DNA of 51,348 nt. It comes from Actinomadura sp. HBU206391. Lineage in GTDB: Bacteria > Actinomycetota > Actinomycetes > Streptosporangiales > Streptosporangiaceae. The stretch covers positions 1 through 51,348 of the forward strand of contig NZ_JABVEB010000032.1 of NCBI RefSeq assembly GCF_014323665.1, read 5' to 3'. The first letter of the stretch is position 1, and each line of letters starts with the position of its first letter. The position numbers and the translations under genes were made by a program. Under the pieces are notes generated by a model. That model was given only the letters and a program-made list of their open reading frames with translations, was not told the origin of the DNA and ran no database searches. Shown one piece after another: positions 1-7,593 of the stretch.

Positions 1-699
1 GCAGATCCCGGTCCGTCCGACCGATTGCCGAAGTTTATGCTCCTTCAGGGTTCTGGCGAACCGGCTGGACGTGTAATTGCTTCCGCGATCCGAGTGGAAG
101 ACCGCATCGCCGGTGAGCTCGTGGTTGCGGGCGGCCATTTCGATGGCCTTCTCGATGAGCGGGGTCTTGTAGTTGTCGTCCATCGCCCAGCCCACCACGG
201 CTTTCGTGTGGCAGTCGATGACGGTCGCCAGGTAGACCCATCCTTCCCACGTCGGAATGTAGGTGATATCGCCGACCAGCTTCCGGCCGGGGGCGTCCGC
301 GGTGAAGTCGCGTTGGAGAAGGTCGGGAATGTGATGTTCCTGGCCGTCGTGCTCGGTGAGGCTGAACCTCCAGGGCTTGGGCTGGCAGGGCTCCAGGCCC
401 AGCTCACGCATGAGGGACCGGACGAGCTCCGGCCCACACCGCACGCCCCAGGCGGTGAGGTCGGCGTGGACCCGCCGGTACCCGTAGGTCCCATCGGAAT
501 CGTCAAAGGACCTGGAGACGAGCAATTTGAGTTCCTCGCGGCGTCCGGCGGTCGCAGATACCGGCCGGTTCCTCCATTCATAGAACCCGGAGCGGGATAC
601 TTCCAGGAGCGCGCACATCCCGACGACGGAGAGCGCGGATTCAATGTTCGTGGTGTAGGCCGCGTGCTGTGCGTCGATGAACTCGAACTTGTCACTCAC
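1..699 (-). CDS. IS3-family transposase OrfB (integrase core), partial
   Basis: This is the DDE recombinase half of the IS3 transposase, acting on the element's ends. The reading frame starts at a GTG (697-699) that overlaps the orfA stop as GTGA. An HTH_21-like region with SRSGFYEWRNRP and DGTYGYRRVHADL precedes the rve core. The first catalytic Asp is in GDITYIPTWEGWVYLATVID and the second in FHSDRGSNYTS. The frame is open through base 1, ending in LRQSVGRTGIC, so the catalytic Glu is beyond the window. The frame is undamaged over the visible 233 codons. It may also be made as an OrfAB fusion by -1 slippage on the A6 run in orfA. Confidence 0.88.
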   Translation of the reverse strand, partial: MSDKFEFIDAQHAAYTTNIESALSVVGMCALLEVSRSGFYEWRNRPVSATAGRREELKLLVSRSFDDSDGTYGYRRVHADLTAWGVRCGPELVRSLMRELGLEPCQPKPWRFSLTEHDGQEHHIPDLLQRDFTADAPGRKLVGDITYIPTWEGWVYLATVIDCHTKAVVGWAMDDNYKTPLIEKAIEMAARNHELTGDAVFHSDRGSNYTSSRFARTLKEHKLRQSVGRTGIC

Positions 700-989
700 C
701 GATGATCTTTGGCAAAGTACGCCGCGGCTTTTTTCAGGAACTCGTTCTCCAGCCGGAGTTCCCGGGCTTCGCGTTCCAGCTCACGGAGCCGGGCTCGCTC
801 ACTCACCGTCAGGGCCGGCTCCTCGCCGGCATGCTCACGCCGATAAACATTCACCCAGTTCCCAAGAGTCGCCTCGTGGATGCCGAGTTCCTTCGCCACC
901 TGCGCGATCGGACGCGATGTCTCGATCACCAGCTTCACGGCCTCTTCCCGAAACTCGGGTGAGTAACTCTTCCTAGATCTCGCCAACAC
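696..989 (-). CDS. IS3-family transposase OrfA (HTH protein)
   Basis: A 97-residue DNA-binding subunit that recognises the element's terminal repeats. It starts at GTG (987-989). Residues 8-60 form the transposase_8 helix-turn-helix (SYSPEFREEAVKLV, then IHEATLGNWV), followed by a leucine-zipper-like helix (LRELEREARELRLENEFLKKA). The coding strand has an A6G run (complement of 729-734) within the FLKKAA codons. The downstream orfB frame is -1 relative to orfA, the standard arrangement for programmed frameshifting in IS3 elements. The TGA stop overlaps the orfB GTG, so simple reinitiation is also possible. Both ORFs look intact, suggesting a recently active copy. Confidence 0.88.
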   Translation of the reverse strand: MLARSRKSYSPEFREEAVKLVIETSRPIAQVAKELGIHEATLGNWVNVYRREHAGEEPALTVSERARLRELEREARELRLENEFLKKAAAYFAKDHR

Positions 990-1129
990 ATTCCCTTTCA
1001 GACGACCCCAATCTTAGTGGGGTCACTGTCCGGAAGACTCGGGGCACCCCAGATCCTCTTGCGCGCACGCATCCACCGCAGGGGGCTCGGAACTGGTTGA
1101 TGTCGATGGGTGCTTGATCAGCTGTGTGG

Positions 1130-1942
1130 TCAGGGGGGTTTGTGGTTTGGTGTGCGTTCGCGCAGGGCGTCGGTGATCAGCATGATGCTCAGGCTGGTCA
1201 GGGCGATCGCGATTGAGGGTGCGATGGCGAGTCGGGGAGAGGCGATGAGGTGCGGGGTCGCTTCGTTGATCATGCCGCCCCAGTCGATGTGCGGTGGGGG
1301 GAGGCCGATGCCGAGGAAGCTCAGCGAGGTGGCGGCGATGAGCGCTCTGGCGAAGTCGGCGGTGGCCACCGTGCAGGCCGGTCCGAGAGCGTGCGGTGCG
1401 ATGTCATGCCGCAGCAGTTGCAGTGTCGAGGCGCCCATCGTCCGGCTGGCCAGCACGTAGCCGGTTATGGCGGTCTGGCGGACGACGGTGCGTACGACTG
1501 ATGCGCAGCTCACCCATCCCAGTGGTACCAACGCGATGAACAGGGTCGTGTGTCCGGATGGGAGCTCCCCGGAGAGGACGAGCGCGAGGGTGAGACCCGG
1601 CAGCGCCAGTGCGATGATCGAGATCTGGCGCAGTACCCGGTCCGGCCAGCCGCCGGCCAAGCCCGCGATGGCGCCGGTGACGGTGCCGATCGCGGTGGTG
1701 ACGGTTGTGACGGCGAGTGCGAACAGCAGGGACGTACGTCCTGCGGCAGCCGTGCGAGTGAGCAGGTCGCGGCCGAGCTGGTCGGTTCCGAGCCAATGGA
1801 GTGGACTCGGCGGCAGCATCGCGTTCATCGGGTCGGGTCGGTAGGGGTCATGGGGGGAGACCAGGGGCAGGGTGAAGCAGCCGAGCGCGACGACGGCGAG
1901 CGTGACCGCTCCGGCGGTCAACGCCGTCGGCGGGCGGGTCAT
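1130..1942 (-). CDS. Opp/Dpp/Nik-type ABC transporter permease (DppC-like)
   Basis: Inner-membrane permease of a peptide/nickel/metallophore-class importer. The start is ATG at 1940-1942, which overlaps the preceding permease stop as ATGA; 270 residues. An N-terminal TM (TAGAVTLAVVALGCFTLPL) is followed by the family signature HWLGTDQLGRDLLTRTAAAGRTSLLFA and several more membrane spans. The EAA loop region is ASRTMGASTLQLLRHDIAPHA. It ends with a cytosolic tail at 1130. Between its stop and the IS3 end (1026-1129) a short frame has no recognisable ATPase motif. No ATP-binding subunit gene is present in the operon within the window. Confidence 0.9.
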   Translation of the reverse strand: MTRPPTALTAGAVTLAVVALGCFTLPLVSPHDPYRPDPMNAMLPPSPLHWLGTDQLGRDLLTRTAAAGRTSLLFALAVTTVTTAIGTVTGAIAGLAGGWPDRVLRQISIIALALPGLTLALVLSGELPSGHTTLFIALVPLGWVSCASVVRTVVRQTAITGYVLASRTMGASTLQLLRHDIAPHALGPACTVATADFARALIAATSLSFLGIGLPPPHIDWGGMINEATPHLIASPRLAIAPSIAIALTSLSIMLITDALRERTPNHKPP

Positions 1943-2871
1943 CGGGTCTTGTCCCGTAGGCGCGGATCCATCAGGGTGACGCACGCATCGGCCAGGGCCA
2001 GGACGAGCACGGTCGCCGCTGCGGCGAAAAGCACATATCCCTGAACTATCGGGATGTCGCGCTGCCGGACCGCGGTGACCGCGAGCTGGCCCACGCCTGG
2101 CCAGTTGAACAGCGTCTCGACGACGACCGCGCCACCTGCCACCTCGGTGAGCGCCACTCCGGCGGCGCTGATCGCTGCGGGTGCCGCGGCGGGCAGAGCG
2201 TGAAAGAGGGTCGCCCGCCGGACGGTCAGGCCCTTGGCGAGAGCGAGCGCCATGAAAGGGCTGCCGTGCACGGCCGCGAGATCTGAACGCAGCAGGCGCA
2301 TGAGCGGCGCCGCGGTGGCGATGCCGAGCGTGAGGCCGGGCAGGACCAGCCCTTCGGCCGTGGTGTCACCGCCGGTGGGAAAGATGCGCACCTCGACGGC
2401 CAATACGCTGATCAGCAGGATGCCGAGGACGTAGGGCGGGACGGCCGCGACGGCCAAGGTCAGGGCCCGGGTGATTCGGCCGAGGGCAGCGTGTGGTCGT
2501 GTCTGCGCGCGCACGGCCATCACCACCGCTAAGACGAGCGCGATGAGGAATCCCACGCCCGCCAGACGCAGCGTGGCCGGTGCTCGCGACAGAATCTGTG
2601 GTGCTACCGGAGTTCCGTCGGCATAGGACCGTCCGAAATCGCCCCGCAGCACGCCGCCGAGCCAATGGAGATACTGGACGGCCAGGGGCCGGTCGAGCCC
2701 GAGTTCGGCGCGCAGCGCGGTGACGCTTGCCTGAGTGGGCTGAATACCGCCCCGGCGGAGGAGTTCTTCCGCCGGGTCACCTGGCGCCAGTGACGTGAGA
2801 GCGAACGTCAGTACCGACACCGCGAGCAGCGCAAAAGCCGCCCCGGCCGCCCGCGAGCACGCGAAGGTCAC
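1939..2871 (-). CDS. Opp/Dpp/Nik-type ABC transporter permease (DppB-like)
   Basis: A 310-residue permease forming the channel with the downstream DppC-like protein. N-terminal TM, then the family sequence LAPGDPAEELLRRGG with the ELGLDRPLAVQYLHWL segment and GDFGRSY, all diagnostic of the DppB family (binding-protein-dependent transport inner membrane component). The EAA-type loop ALAKGLTVRRATLFHALP and the motif VETLFNWPGVGQLAVTAVRQRDIPIVQG near the C terminus are complete. It lies 4 bases after the solute-binding protein gene and overlaps the next gene by ATGA, so SBP, DppB and DppC form one translationally coupled operon. Confidence 0.92.
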   Translation of the reverse strand: MTFACSRAAGAAFALLAVSVLTFALTSLAPGDPAEELLRRGGIQPTQASVTALRAELGLDRPLAVQYLHWLGGVLRGDFGRSYADGTPVAPQILSRAPATLRLAGVGFLIALVLAVVMAVRAQTRPHAALGRITRALTLAVAAVPPYVLGILLISVLAVEVRIFPTGGDTTAEGLVLPGLTLGIATAAPLMRLLRSDLAAVHGSPFMALALAKGLTVRRATLFHALPAAAPAAISAAGVALTEVAGGAVVVETLFNWPGVGQLAVTAVRQRDIPIVQGYVLFAAAATVLVLALADACVTLMDPRLRDKTR

Positions 2872-2875
2872 CTTC

Positions 2876-4528
2876 TCAGCGCGCCGGTGCGATCTTGGCC
2901 AGGTCCACCAGGTAGCAGGCGTCCTGGGTGAGGCCGGTGACCGCGTTGCTCGTCACCACCGGGTTGTCCTGGTAGGCCACGGGAATCATCGGACGGTCGG
3001 TGGCCAGCATTCGTTGCACTCTCCAATACAGATCGCGGCGTTCGGCGGTGTCGGCGGTGGCGGCGGCCTGGTCGATGAGGCGGTCGAAGTCCTCGTTGTT
3101 GTAGCCGAGTTTGCGCTGGCGGTTCCAGTCGGCGTCCGAGCGCAGGAAACGGCGGAACAGGTAGTCGGGATCGCCGTTCGGGACGCTGTAGGCGCTGAGG
3201 AACATGTCGTAGTCCCCGGCCTCCATCGTCGTCTTGGTCGCCTCGATCACGTTCACCCGGGCCGGAAGGCCGACCTGGTCTAGGGCGGACCGCAGCACCT
3301 CGGCGACGTCGGTGTAGGGGAACTGCCCGGCTTCGGCCGAGGAGATCAAAATGGTGACCGGACGGCTGGGGCGGCCCGCCTGCGAGACGAGCCGACGGGC
3401 GCGTTCTGGGTCGTATGCGGTGCGTGCTGCCGGGTCGGCCAGGTCACCGAAGACCGGTGACAGAAACGACGAGCCGGGGCCGGCCGTGCCCGCCAGAAGG
3501 TTCTTCGCGATGGTCGTGCGGTCGATAGTGAGATCGACCGCTTCGCGGAGCCGGGGGTCGGCGAAGGGCGGTCGTGAGGAGTTGAAGGTCAGGTAGTGGG
3601 TGAGCACGGACGGTGTGCGCGTGACCCGGAAGCGTCTGCCGGCGGCGACGGCGCTGACCTGCCCGGTGAGCAGAGCCCCCTTGTCGATCAGTCCGTCCAC
3701 CTCACCGGCCCGCAACGCCGCCACCCGCGCATTGGCGTCGGGGATCGTCTTGACCACCACCTTCTTCATGGCGGGCTTCCCGCCCCAGTAGTAGGGGTTC
3801 GCGGCGAGCTCGACACGTTGTCCTTTGGACGAGGAGACGAGCGTGTACGGGCCGGTGCCCACCGGCTTGCCCGCGAAGCCGCCATCGGCGTCGAACGCCG
3901 ACGGCGCCTGGATCATGCTGTAGAAGTTGGCGAGCCTGGCCGGCAGGTCGGCCACCGGATCAGCAAGCTCGAACACCACCGCACCTGCGTCGGCGCGCAC
4001 CTCCCTCAACCTTCCGTAGGCGGACTCCATACCGGCATCGAGGCTGAAGAACGGTGACTGCTTCGGTGCGAGCCGCTGGAATCGTTCGATGTTGGCGACC
4101 ACCGCCTCGGCCGTCAAAGGGGTGCCGTCGCTGAACCGCACACCGCCACGCAGCTCGAAAGTCCACCTCCGTCCATCGGCCGACAGCCTCCAGCCGGTGG
4201 CGAGGGCAGGTGATGGTTTCAGTTCGGCGTCCAGTGTGACCAGTGGTTCCCACACCCGCAGCGCCTGATGGGTGAAGTAAGGGTCGTCAGGGCCGGCGAA
4301 CAGGTCACGCGGCGCGGCCAGGGTCAACTGCCCGCTCTGGGCCAGCGCGGGAGTACTGGACCCGTCGGCACATGCCGGCATCAGGCCGATCAGACCTGCG
4401 ACCAGCAGGATTCCGCACCGAGTCCACGATGAGGCTCCGGTTCGGCCAAGACCGGTGCGGCGATCGGCTGACGGCCGGATGCAGCGGAATTCCAGGACAG
4501 AGGACAGGGTCTGGTGCACGAGCCTCAT
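2876..4528 (-). CDS. Family 5 extracellular solute-binding lipoprotein of an Opp/Nik-type importer
   Basis: Captures the ligand outside the membrane and delivers it to the two downstream permeases. The ATG at 4526-4528 has a purine-rich GGGGGC upstream; a TTG at 4600 is the alternative. A hydrophobic stretch ends in a lipobox (GLIGLMPAC), so it should be lipid-anchored. SBP_bac_5 hallmarks follow: an early HQALRVWEPLVTLDAELKPSPALATGW block, WTFELRGGVRFSDGTPLTAEAVV, then VGTGPYTL and RLREAVDLTIDRTTI. The C terminus has RRDLYWRVQRMLATDRPMIPVAY. The ligand cannot be read from sequence. Control by the Zur/Fur-like site at 4639 points to a metal or metallophore (as in Nik and Cnt systems) rather than peptides. 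Confidence 0.88.
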   Translation of the reverse strand: MRLVHQTLSSVLEFRCIRPSADRRTGLGRTGASSWTRCGILLVAGLIGLMPACADGSSTPALAQSGQLTLAAPRDLFAGPDDPYFTHQALRVWEPLVTLDAELKPSPALATGWRLSADGRRWTFELRGGVRFSDGTPLTAEAVVANIERFQRLAPKQSPFFSLDAGMESAYGRLREVRADAGAVVFELADPVADLPARLANFYSMIQAPSAFDADGGFAGKPVGTGPYTLVSSSKGQRVELAANPYYWGGKPAMKKVVVKTIPDANARVAALRAGEVDGLIDKGALLTGQVSAVAAGRRFRVTRTPSVLTHYLTFNSSRPPFADPRLREAVDLTIDRTTIAKNLLAGTAGPGSSFLSPVFGDLADPAARTAYDPERARRLVSQAGRPSRPVTILISSAEAGQFPYTDVAEVLRSALDQVGLPARVNVIEATKTTMEAGDYDMFLSAYSVPNGDPDYLFRRFLRSDADWNRQRKLGYNNEDFDRLIDQAAATADTAERRDLYWRVQRMLATDRPMIPVAYQDNPVVTSNAVTGLTQDACYLVDLAKIAPAR

Positions 4529-4638
4529 CACCCAGCCCCCAGGCAGCGGACGGTCCCGGCGAGCCGGATAGCGGATGACGACACAGACTTTCCCTCCCAA
4601 ACTGATGCACCTCGGGCACCCGCATCATGCTCGCGAGG

Positions 4639-4657
4639 GAAAATGATTGTCAATTTC
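4639..4657. promoter_or_regulatory. Zur/Fur-like operator upstream of the Opp-type transporter
   Basis: GAAAATGATTGTCAATTTC is a near-perfect inverted repeat of the form GAAAWTGA-N3-TCAWTTTC, in a local A/T-rich pocket within GC-rich DNA. It resembles actinobacterial Zur boxes (TGAAAATGATTTTCA-like). It lies about 110 bases upstream of the chosen start of the solute-binding protein gene, so repression by a metal-loaded Fur-family regulator is likely. Which family member binds is not decided by sequence. Confidence 0.65.
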
Positions 4658-5074
4658 ATCTGATGGTGCCCGGGATGAGTTTGATGGCAGGCCCGCGAGG
4701 GTGCTTGACGGACGCGTGTGCCGGACGGATCGATACCGCTCCCCGCTCAATTCTGGGTGCGAGGGCGTGGTCGCACGGGCGACGTTGGGTGTCCAGGAAG
4801 GCCACGGCCGGGCGGAGGCCGTCGAGCCCGTCCGCATACGACGCGTGATGCGGGCCGGCCAGCCGAAATGATCGGCGAGTGATCGCCATCGGTCTCACCA
4901 GCCTCCCGCGTGGGCCTGACCGCGACGTCCGATCCTCGCTGTCCTAGCCCCTTCAGCACATGCTCGCTGACGAGGCTAGGACGCAGCAGGGGCACCACGC
5001 GGGGGTCGGGCCTCGCCCCGCTGCCAGGGCAGTGGTCTCGTTATTTGTCGATGCGGTGATCGCTTTCGTCTGTG
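4658..5074. other. Intergenic stretch with no supported gene
   Basis: About 400 bases between the operator at 4639 and the S14 pseudogene. Short open frames exist on both strands but show no signal peptide, domain motif or ribosome-binding site. I see no hairpin followed by a T-tract. Confidence 0.5.
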
Positions 5075-5329
5075 CTACCAGCTGGATTTGGTGATGCCGG
5101 GCAGTTCTCCCCGGTGGGCGAGTTCACGGAACCGTACGCGTGATAGTCCGAACTTGCGTAGGTGGCCACGGGGCCGGCCATCGATGGAGTCGCGGTTGCG
5201 CAGGCGGGTCGGACTCGCGTCGCGCGGCTGGCGTCGAAGTTCGGTGGCCGCTGCCGAGCGGATTTCCGCGGATGCGCGGGGGTCCTCGATGATCCTCTTC
5301 AGTTCCGCCCGGCGTGTGAACGTCGCTCA
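5075..5329 (-). pseudogene. rpsN: 30S ribosomal protein S14, C-minus paralog, 5'-truncated
   Basis: The minus-strand frame ending at TAG (5075-5077) translates to the last ~80 residues of long-form S14: [18 protein letters not shown], then [20 protein letters not shown], then [15 protein letters not shown] and the C-terminal [11 protein letters not shown]. It lacks the zinc-ribbon cysteines, so it is the zinc-independent type that Zur commonly controls. The N-terminal ~22 residues are missing: upstream in the same frame there is only TFT and then a stop. The lost 5' end has been replaced, around 5330, by the start of an unrelated secreted-protein gene in another frame. As it stands the S14 part has no start codon. 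Confidence 0.8.
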
Positions 5330-5471
5330 GAACTCGCCGGGGGACCGGTTCCGGCGGCGCGTCCTCGGCCGTCGCCGGGGCGGTGCCGGTCAGCCCGGCC
5401 CCAGCGACCAGGGCCGCCACGCCCGCGATGCCCAGCAGCCGGCGCAACACCGACCTATGGCTTCCTCTCAC
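5330..5471 (-). pseudogene. 5' end of a secreted-protein gene fused out of frame to the S14 tail
   Basis: Begins at GTG (5469-5471) with a good ribosome-binding site (AAGGAG five bases upstream). It encodes a clear Sec signal peptide: SVLRRLLGIAGVAALVAGAG, then a small-residue cleavage region TAPATAEDAPPEP. After about 47 residues the match to any secreted protein stops, and the DNA becomes the S14 coding sequence in a different frame. The signal-peptide frame stays open to 5124, so a 115-residue nonsense chimera could be translated. It is divergent from the anchor-M gene at 5715, and the Fur/Zur-like site at 5578 lies between them. Confidence 0.55.
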
Positions 5472-5577
5472 AGTTCTCCTTCGTCCTGCCTTGTCAACGC
5501 CGCCATCAGGGACGGAAAGCGCCAGAGGGTCCGCAGCCCCCGATCACAGGAGATGTCCGGACAAAGCTACAGGAATC

Positions 5578-5602
5578 GATTATCATTATCATTATCATGA
5601 TG
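5578..5602. promoter_or_regulatory. Fur/Zur-like box between divergent secreted-protein genes
   Basis: GATTATCATTATCATTATC (5578-5596), followed by ATGATG, contains three TTATCA hexamers at a 6-base period. Its complement, GATAATGATAATGATAATC, differs at few positions from the classical 19-bp Fur consensus. It sits in the 243-base gap between the GTG at 5471 (minus) and the GTG at 5715 (plus), so it could control both. A weaker, similar A/T pocket (GATAACCATTTTC) occurs near 5659. Confidence 0.6.
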
Positions 5603-5714
5603 TCCAGTTCGGGGCCGCGTGCGGTCGGCGCAAGAGTCGACCCGGCGAACTTGAAGGCGATAACCATTTTCGACATGTTCTGGGAACCTATAAGCACCAG
5701 CCAAGTAGCCCCCA

Positions 5715-6532
5715 GTGCGCAGACGTTCCGCCGCTCTAGCCGCCGCCACCGCCGCAGTCATCGTTCTGGTCGGTGTGTCGCCGGCCTCGGCGGGCACCCG
5801 CATCGTGCTCGAGAAGGGACATGTCGACGTCGTCGACGTCGAGTACGAGGACGGCGCCTTCGAACTGCACGTCCACGACGAAGAAGCCGATGCCGAACAC
5901 GACCCGGCCGATGTCGTGTTCCGGGCACTGCCCGATCGTCTTGCTGGCCGGGCTCACCAACACCCCGGCACACGCCGCGGTGACGCTCACCAGCGGCCAC
6001 GTCGACGTCCTCGACATCAACCACGCCGCCGGCAACCTCAACCTCAAGGTGCAGGACGAGACCACCCGGGCAACCCCGTGGCGCGCAATCCCGCGGACGT
6101 CATCTTCCAGGTCCCGCAGCCGCAAAGATCACCGTGCCCAGCGGTGCCCAATGGAGCTTCCTCTGCCCGGCCGGATCCACCGCCTGGGTGCTCCCGCAAA
6201 GCCAGGTCGCCGGATTGCTATGGGCCGGCTGGAACGCCACCGACGTCGGCACCGGAGTGTTCTCGGGCAGCCTCAGCCTGCAGCTCGTCAGCGTCACCGG
6301 CGGCCAGTTCAGCGTCTACCAGACCGCGCTCGGCGCGCCCACCGTCCTGTTCCATAGCCGGGCGAGCGGACCCGACACCCAGAACCTCGCACCGGGTGCC
6401 CACACCCACCGCAACTGGGCGTTCAACACCGCCACCACCTACAAGATCACCTTCAGAGTGTCCGGCACCCTGGCCGGCACCAGCACCGTCAAGAGCGCCC
6501 AGGACACCGTCACCTTCCAAGTCCTCAAATGA
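5715..6532 (+). pseudogene. Choice-of-anchor M domain surface protein, frameshifted twice
   Basis: Family of actinobacterial surface-anchored repeat proteins associated with zinc-type ABC transporters. It starts at GTG with a signal peptide (SAALAAATAAVIVLVGVSPASA), then the hallmark repeat start LEKGHVDVVDVEYEDGAFEL and HVHDE. Around 5935 the homology moves to another frame (LTSGHVDVLDINHAAGNLNL, KVQDET). Around 6120 it moves to a third (WVLPQSQVAGLLWAGWNATD, VFSGSLSLQLVSVTGGQFSV, THRNWAFNTATTYKITFRVS), ending at a TGA at 6530-6532. No C-terminal anchor is seen. Two frame changes make it a pseudogene, or the assembly has indels here. Confidence 0.75.
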
Positions 6533-6846
6533 GGTTCATCACGTTGCGTCAGCACCGAACCTTCCGTTGCCTCGTACGGCGGCCACCCAGCATCACCGGC
6601 CGCCGTACGGGGCGGCGCGCGTTGGCGCCGCTCGTCAAAGGCTGGCTCCCCATACCCTGGGCCTGGACACCTCCGGTCGGGCGCTCATCAGAACGTCGCG
6701 AGCCTCCGATTCCTGGTGAGCCCTACCTCCGGTGCCCGGCGCGTCGCAAAGCCGAAAGGAACCTGGAATGGAGGGTGGCAGCACCGGGGCCACGTTAGTG
6801 CGCTCGCGCACGCCCTCGCGCCGTGCGTTGTCCCGTTGCGGGATCG
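6533..6846. other. Intergenic, no supported gene
   Basis: About 310 bases between the anchor-M remnant and the convergent DUF6069 gene. Open frames are present but show no family motif; GC skew and composition resemble the flanks. No terminator-like hairpin was recognised. Confidence 0.4.
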
Positions 6847-7302
6847 TCAATCGGTCCGGGTGCGGAGGCTCCGCGCCAGGGTGGGGATCATCACCGCCGC
6901 AGGGACGAGGTGTAGCCCGAGGAGGGCGGTGGTGGTGGCGGTGTTTGCCCCGGAGAGGAGGGGCGGGACCAACGAGATCGCGGTCAGCGACACTGCCGTC
7001 CACACGAATCGCTCGGCGGGGCGAGCGCTCCAACGAAGAAGAGCGGCGGCAATGACGATGCCCACGACCGAGAAGAAGCCGGTCACCACGGCGAACCCGG
7101 ACAACGGGATCGTCTCGCCACCATCGGGGACCTCGAAGCCGACGCCAACGGCCTGGGCAAGCGCAGCGGCGAGGGTGGTGGCCACCGTCGCTGCGAGCGT
7201 GGCAATGAAGCCGGTGACGGCGAGCCCGCGGAGTCGGTAGGTGTGGCTGGTCTGGCCCGATGCCGTGCCTGCGACGCCCCCGGTGTCATTCATGCTGTTC
7301 AT
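6847..7302 (-). CDS. DUF6069-type four-helix membrane protein
   Basis: A 151-residue integral membrane protein. The ATG at 7302 is chosen because GGAGG lies seven bases upstream; a second in-frame ATG is three codons later. After a short polar N terminus there are four hydrophobic segments: LAVTGFIATLAATVATTLAA, LSGFAVVTGFFSVVGIVIAA, FVWTAVSLTAISLVPPLL and TTALLGLHLVPAAVMIPTLA. It ends in a basic tail (RSLRTRTD). This matches the DUF6069 family; function unknown. It is the last gene of an operon led by the sigma factor at 7590-8612, with the damaged small gene between. Confidence 0.75.
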   Translation of the reverse strand: MNSMNDTGGVAGTASGQTSHTYRLRGLAVTGFIATLAATVATTLAAALAQAVGVGFEVPDGGETIPLSGFAVVTGFFSVVGIVIAAALLRWSARPAERFVWTAVSLTAISLVPPLLSGANTATTTALLGLHLVPAAVMIPTLARSLRTRTD

Positions 7303-7593
7303 GTCGTTCCTCCATCATTGGGCAACTGGCGTACGGGTGTGTTGACCGGCATGTGACGGTCCTGGCCCTGGGCGTGACGATGCGCACCCTCGCCGTGCGA
7401 CGGCCGGGGTTCCGCAGGGCGCGGACGCCGTTGCCGCGGAGCCAGAACCCGGCGTCGCGTCCGAGGACCGGCCCGGCTCGCCGTCGCGCAGCTCCAGCTG
7501 CACCCGCCCGCGGGTGACGACGCCGAACGCGTCGCACCACTCCGCCGCGACAACCGTGACCCTCACGCCGCCGCGCAGCGCGAGCGTCCTCAC
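7286..7593 (-). pseudogene. Small beta-sheet (cupin-like?) protein with one frameshift
   Basis: Starts at a GTG overlapping the sigma-factor stop (GTGA). The first part reads RTLALRGGVRVTVVAAEWCD, then AFGVVTRGRVQLELRDGEPG. Near 7470 the plausible sequence continues in another frame (VLGRDAGFWLRGNGVRALRN, RTARVRIVTPR) and runs to a stop at 7286 that overlaps the DUF6069 start. The combined product would be roughly 100 residues of alternating beta pattern, compatible with a small single-domain cupin. I do not recognise a named family. The shift is one base and could be a real mutation or a sequence error in a GC-rich stretch. Confidence 0.45.

Larger units (their letters stand above)
1..1025 (-). 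mobile_element. IS3-family insertion sequence, cut by the window edge
   Basis: The element reads leftward and contains overlapping orfA and orfB of an IS3-type transposase. Its upstream end is placed near 1025, where the minus strand reads TGACCCCACTAAG, the usual TG start of IS3 ends; the exact end and target duplication cannot be fixed because the other end lies left of base 1. It sits just downstream of an ABC permease gene at 1130, where ATP-binding subunit genes would be expected. Confidence 0.8.

Noticed and set aside
1..705. Plus-strand 226-codon frame at the left edge
   Set aside because: Antisense of the IS3 orfB integrase core, which has the conserved catalytic motifs in the minus frame.
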